From NCBI RefSeq assembly GCF_040939305.1, contig NZ_CP162511.1, forward strand, positions 2,108,001 to 2,172,000: DNA of 64,000 bases, written 5' to 3'. The notes beneath the pieces were generated by a model that was not told the DNA's origin, did no database searches, and saw only the letters and a list, made by a program, of their open reading frames with translations. The DNA comes from Herbiconiux sp. A18JL235. Its GTDB lineage: Bacteria; Actinomycetota; Actinomycetes; Actinomycetales; Microbacteriaceae. A program made the translations under genes and the position numbers. Positions 61,530 through 64,000 of this stretch are shown in pieces (the stretch's first letter is position 1; each line of letters starts with the position of its first letter).

Positions 61530-62609
61530 GTGAGTTCGCACCACGACTACCCAGCCGATCTGTCAGCTCTGCCGCAGACGGACTGGGCCGGATTTCTGGC
61601 GAAGAATTCGGGTCTGCCCGGGCCCCGGGCGAACCTCACGCTCGCCCAGGCGGTGGCCGATCGGGCAGACGAGCGGATGCTGCACTCGCTCAGCGAGAGC
61701 GCCGACGAGTACGAGGCGCTCTGCGGAACGATCGGGTTGGGGCGCCTGCTCGCCGAGGCGGTGGCGGCTCCGGGAATGACCGCAGCGGATGTCGCGGGTC
61801 TGCCGCTCGCCCGGCGCCTCAGCGAAGCGGCGATCGATGGGCGGTGGCGGGTGCGCGAGGGCGTGGCACTGGCGCTCCAGCGCCTGGGCGACGCCGATCG
61901 CGTCGCGTTCTGGGTGGTGCTGACGGCGTGGCTCGACGAGAGCGCCGGCTCGTCGGAGCTCGCTGATTCTGTCGCTGACACTTCCCGCACCGCTTTCACC
62001 GCTGGTCCCGCTCCCGCTGCCGATCCCGCACTCGCTGCCGATCCCGCTCTCGCTGCCGATCCCGCTCTCGCTGCCGATCCCGCTCTCGCTGCCGATCCCG
62101 TTGCCGCTGCCGACCCTGGTCCCGCTGCCGATCCCGATCCCGCTCTCGCTGCCGATCCCGCTCTCGCTGCCGATCCCGTTCCCGCTGCCGATCCCGTTCC
62201 CGCTGCGGCATCCGCTCGCGCTTCGGCTCCCGACCGGTTGTTGCGTGCCCGCGCTGTCGCCGCGGCGGTGGCCGAGCCACGACTGGTGAAAGAGCACGGC
62301 GACGCTGTGCGCGCGGTCGGTCTACTCGACGCCTGCACGGCCGTGCTGCTCGGTGTCGCGCCCGAGCGGAGGCGGGCCGACCCGCGATCGGCCGAGACGG
62401 CGCGCGTACTCCGGCAGACCCTCGGCTACGCCTTCAGCGTCACCGCGGCCTCCGCCCCTGACGAGACCTTCGCCGCGCTCGAGCGATGGTCGTCGTCGTC
62501 AGCGGCCGACGCGCGCTGGATCGTGCGCGAGAACCTTCGCAAGGTGCGCCTCCTGCGTGCCGACCCGCCCCGCGCATCCGCCCTCACCGCCCGCCTCGCA
62601 GCCGAGTAG
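61530..62609 (+). CDS. HEAT-like protein with hexapeptide repeat linker
   Basis: A 359-residue protein of unknown function. Residues 1-145 and 230-359 are helical, with HEAT-like helices such as DGRWRVREGVALALQRLG and ADARWIVRENLRKVRLL. These arginine-bearing helix pairs resemble proteins that grip nucleic acid, but no family is certain. Between them, residues about 161-228 are a tandem array of LAADPA-type hexapeptides. GTG start 61530 chosen; CACACT seven bases upstream may be a weak leaderless -10. The frame beyond the TAG stop continues for 32 codons with a copy of the C-terminus. Confidence 0.7.
   Translation: MSSHHDYPADLSALPQTDWAGFLAKNSGLPGPRANLTLAQAVADRADERMLHSLSESADEYEALCGTIGLGRLLAEAVAAPGMTAADVAGLPLARRLSEAAIDGRWRVREGVALALQRLGDADRVAFWVVLTAWLDESAGSSELADSVADTSRTAFTAGPAPAADPALAADPALAADPALAADPALAADPVAAADPGPAADPDPALAADPALAADPVPAADPVPAAASARASAPDRLLRARAVAAAVAEPRLVKEHGDAVRAVGLLDACTAVLLGVAPERRRADPRSAETARVLRQTLGYAFSVTAASAPDETFAALERWSSSSAADARWIVRENLRKVRLLRADPPRASALTARLAAE
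62011..62214 (+). repeat. 18-bp tandem repeat array (about 11 copies) in coding sequence
   Basis: The unit GCTGCCGATCCCGCTCTC and close variants repeat in frame and encode Ala-Ala-Asp-Pro-Ala-Leu-type hexapeptides. Several central copies are identical, while the edges vary (Val, Gly, Pro substitutions). Copy-number change alters linker length without a frameshift. Confidence 0.92.
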
Positions 62610-62708
62610 GCCGCCGCGTCAGCGTCGGCATCAGCGTCGCTGGTGCGCGTCCTCCGCCAAGGACCGCCTCGCGCACGCGCCCTCACCGCCCGCCTCGCAG
62701 CCGATTGA
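62579..62708 (+). repeat. In-frame duplicated C-terminal module beyond the stop codon
   Basis: A 27-bp perfect direct repeat occurs at 62579-62605 and 62678-62704, exactly 99 bp apart, inside a longer diverged match (about 62541-62605 and 62640-62704). The second copy is in the same frame as the HEAT-like gene, past its TAG (62607-62609) and an Ala-Ser linker, and reads LVRVLRQGPPRARALTARLA before TGA at 62706. Confidence 0.8.
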
Positions 62709-62767
62709 GCAGCCGCGCCCACGGACGCGGCGGCGGGGAGCTTGCGTGTTGCCGGGGGAGTCGCGGC

Positions 62768-63637
62768 TCAGCGCGCGGGCGCAGCGGCCGCGGTGGCGGG
62801 TGCCGGCGCCGTCGCAGGGGCGGGAACCTCGGGCCAGCCGCGGCGGGCGGTGAAGGAGGGGTCGCGGGTGGTGCGCATGTAGTCTTCGAAGGAGTCGCAC
62901 TGGGCGTCGTGCCACGCGATCTGGGCGGTGTGCAACTCGGCGGCGGTGAGCGCCAGCTCGGTGCCGTGGCGAAGGCCGAGGGCTTGGGCGACGCGGCCTG
63001 CGGCGATGGCGTCGGCGCCGGCGTCGTGGGCGTCGGTGAGATCGACACCGTAGACGGAGGCGGTGACCTCGAGCGTGCGCTTGCCCTTGCGGTAGCGGTC
63101 GACCTGCTTGTCGATGACCAGCGGGTCGATGACGGGGAACGGGCCGACGAGCGGCGCCACGCCGTGACGCACGGCCTCCCGTGCGAGCAGGGTGAGGTCG
63201 TAGGGGGCGTTGTAGATGACGAGCGCGTAGCCGTCTTCGAGCGCTGTGCGCAGCTCGTCGACGATCTCGCCCACCACCTCGGCGGCCGGGCGGCCCTCGG
63301 CGCGCGCCCGCGCCGTGGCGACACCGTGCACCGCGGTCGCCTGAAGCGGGATCTCGACGCCGGGGTCGGCGAGCCAGTCGCGACGCCGGGTGACGACGCC
63401 GCTCGCGTCGAGCCGACTCACGTTCGCTGTGACGACCCGGCTGGTCTCGACGTCGATGCCCGTCGTCTCGAGGTCGAACACGGCGAGCCGCTCGGCCCAC
63501 GAGGGGAGGGGGCTGAGCAGCACCTCGGCCGTCTCGAACAGCGCAGGCTGCAGCACCACGACGGGCGCGGCCTTCGGCTTCGGCGGAGCCTCCGGTTCGG
63601 CCGGGAGGTCGAACAGGGGGACGTCAACGATCTCCAT
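62768..63637 (-). CDS. DnaQ-like DEDDh 3'-5' exonuclease
   Basis: A 289-residue protein. After about 50 low-complexity residues an exonuclease domain follows, with motif I FDLETTG (D55, E57), motif II YNAPYDLTLLARE and motif III HDAGADA, so all DEDDh residues are present. The family includes the Pol III epsilon proofreading subunit and stand-alone repair or RNA-trimming exonucleases; which applies is not clear. Start ATG 63637 is chosen over an upstream in-frame ATG because a -10-like CAGACT lies exactly six bases before it. The C-terminus is an Ala-Pro tail. Confidence 0.88.
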   Translation of the reverse strand: MEIVDVPLFDLPAEPEAPPKPKAAPVVVLQPALFETAEVLLSPLPSWAERLAVFDLETTGIDVETSRVVTANVSRLDASGVVTRRRDWLADPGVEIPLQATAVHGVATARARAEGRPAAEVVGEIVDELRTALEDGYALVIYNAPYDLTLLAREAVRHGVAPLVGPFPVIDPLVIDKQVDRYRKGKRTLEVTASVYGVDLTDAHDAGADAIAAGRVAQALGLRHGTELALTAAELHTAQIAWHDAQCDSFEDYMRTTRDPSFTARRGWPEVPAPATAPAPATAAAAPAR

Positions 63638-63649
63638 CGCGCCAGTCTG
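63638..63649 (-). promoter_or_regulatory. Leaderless-type promoter of the DEDDh exonuclease
   Basis: On the minus strand CAGACT (63649-63644) is followed by six bases and ATG 63637. It is one base off the TAGACT hexamer used by uvrA. Confidence 0.45.
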
Positions 63650-63746
63650 CCCGACACCACCGTCACCGGCCGTGACCGACACCCGGCACCCGCGGACTTC
63701 TCGACCTCGCCCGTACGCCCATGGAGACGGCGAGCGGCACGCTCGC

Positions 63747-64000
63747 TCAGTCGCGCCCGACGTGCAACCAGTAGAACGTCTGCGTGCCGAAGGTGAGCGT
63801 CACGCGCCCCTCCTCGTCGAACGCGGGGAACTCGCCATGGCCGAACAGGTCATAGAGCTTGCGCCCCGCGAACTGCGGTGCCGTCACCGTCGCCGACGTG
63901 GGGTTGTGCGCGAAGTTGAACACGCACACCACGTCCTCCGGCCCGTCGCCGAAGACATCGCCCGAGCCCTCATAGGAGCGCACGAACGCCATCACCGACT
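63747..64000 (-). CDS. C-terminal end of a TreS-like GH13 enzyme (5' end outside window)
   Basis: About 84 residues of C-terminal beta-sandwich are visible: VMAFVRSYEG, EDVVCVFNFAHNPTSATV, LFGHGEFPAFDEEGRVTLTF and TFYWLHVG. This pattern matches the end of trehalose synthase (maltose-trehalose interconverting GH13) and related alpha-glucosidases. TreS is favoured because glgC and a GlgM-type synthase are nearby, but an oligo-1,6-glucosidase-like enzyme cannot be excluded. The frame is open to the window edge. Confidence 0.6.
   Translation of the reverse strand, partial: SVMAFVRSYEGSGDVFGDGPEDVVCVFNFAHNPTSATVTAPQFAGRKLYDLFGHGEFPAFDEEGRVTLTFGTQTFYWLHVGRD

Noticed and set aside
62101..62289. Open frames in the other frames and strand of the 18-bp array
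   Set aside because: They are by-products of a repeat whose unit length is a multiple of three, which leaves all frames open.

Overview
The window is chromosomal DNA of a high-GC Gram-positive bacterium. It carries actinobacterial marker genes (rbpA, whiA, opcA, a PdtaR-type ANTAR regulator, the imuA'-imuB-dnaE2 mutasome and a corynebacterial-type glycogen synthase beside glgC). Gene content and the arrangement of the suf and pentose-phosphate clusters point to Microbacteriaceae; that family assignment is inference. No rRNA, phage, integrase, transposase or CRISPR array is visible. Almost all of the DNA is housekeeping sequence, tightly packed with many ATGA/GTGA start-stop overlaps.

Layout. 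1-2.8 kb: end of pyruvate kinase, a lipoprotein, tRNA-Leu(CAA), PdtaR-like regulator, thioesterase. 2.9-11.6 kb: polA facing an SOS mutasome operon (imuA'-imuB-dnaE2) driven by a perfect LexA box. 11.7-16 kb: a coupled four-gene set (DUF885, DUF4166, SDR epimerase, membrane protein). 16-21.7 kb: rpsA, coaE, pxpABC (5-oxoprolinase), pfkA. 21.8-30.7 kb: uvrB, uvrA and uvrC with an orphan pRiA4b-ORF3-like protein between uvrA and uvrC. 30.8-37.4 kb: rapZ, whiA, sodA, then gap-pgk-tpiA-secG-rbpA. 37.5-45.7 kb, minus strand: tkt-tal-pgi-zwf-opcA-pgl. 45.9-52 kb: ctaB-ctaA and sufB-sufD-Rieske-sufC-sufT. 52-56 kb: DUF559 protein, ABC-F ATPase, then DUF3099-zinc ribbon-SURF1 on the minus strand. 56.2-64 kb: fabG, serB-glgC facing glgA, a solitary ABC ATPase, rpmE2, a repeat-bearing HEAT-like protein, a DEDDh exonuclease and the end of a TreS-like enzyme.

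How the genes work together. Central carbon metabolism is concentrated here: pfkA, gap, pgk, tpiA, pyk and the whole pentose phosphate branch with its OpcA activator. glgC, glgA/glgM and the TreS-like enzyme form a storage-glucan branch. DNA repair is the second theme: all three Uvr proteins, Pol I, the error-prone mutasome and a proofreading-type exonuclease. Respiration and iron-sulfur assembly (ctaA, ctaB, SURF1, suf) are the third.

The most striking cross-cutting signal is a promoter grammar. At nine genes (pdtaR, polA, imuA', coaE, uvrB, uvrA, glgA, the solitary ABC ATPase and the DEDDh exonuclease) a -10-like hexamer, usually TAnnnT, lies exactly six bases before the start codon. This places the predicted transcription start on the first base of the codon, so these mRNAs should be leaderless. 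Five of the nine are DNA-repair or replication genes. Other notable items are several very large intergenic palindromes, an 18-bp tandem array inside a coding gene, an in-frame duplicated C-terminal module lying beyond that gene's stop codon, and the absence of yvcK between rapZ and whiA. I did not find a clearly new multi-gene defence or biosynthetic system.
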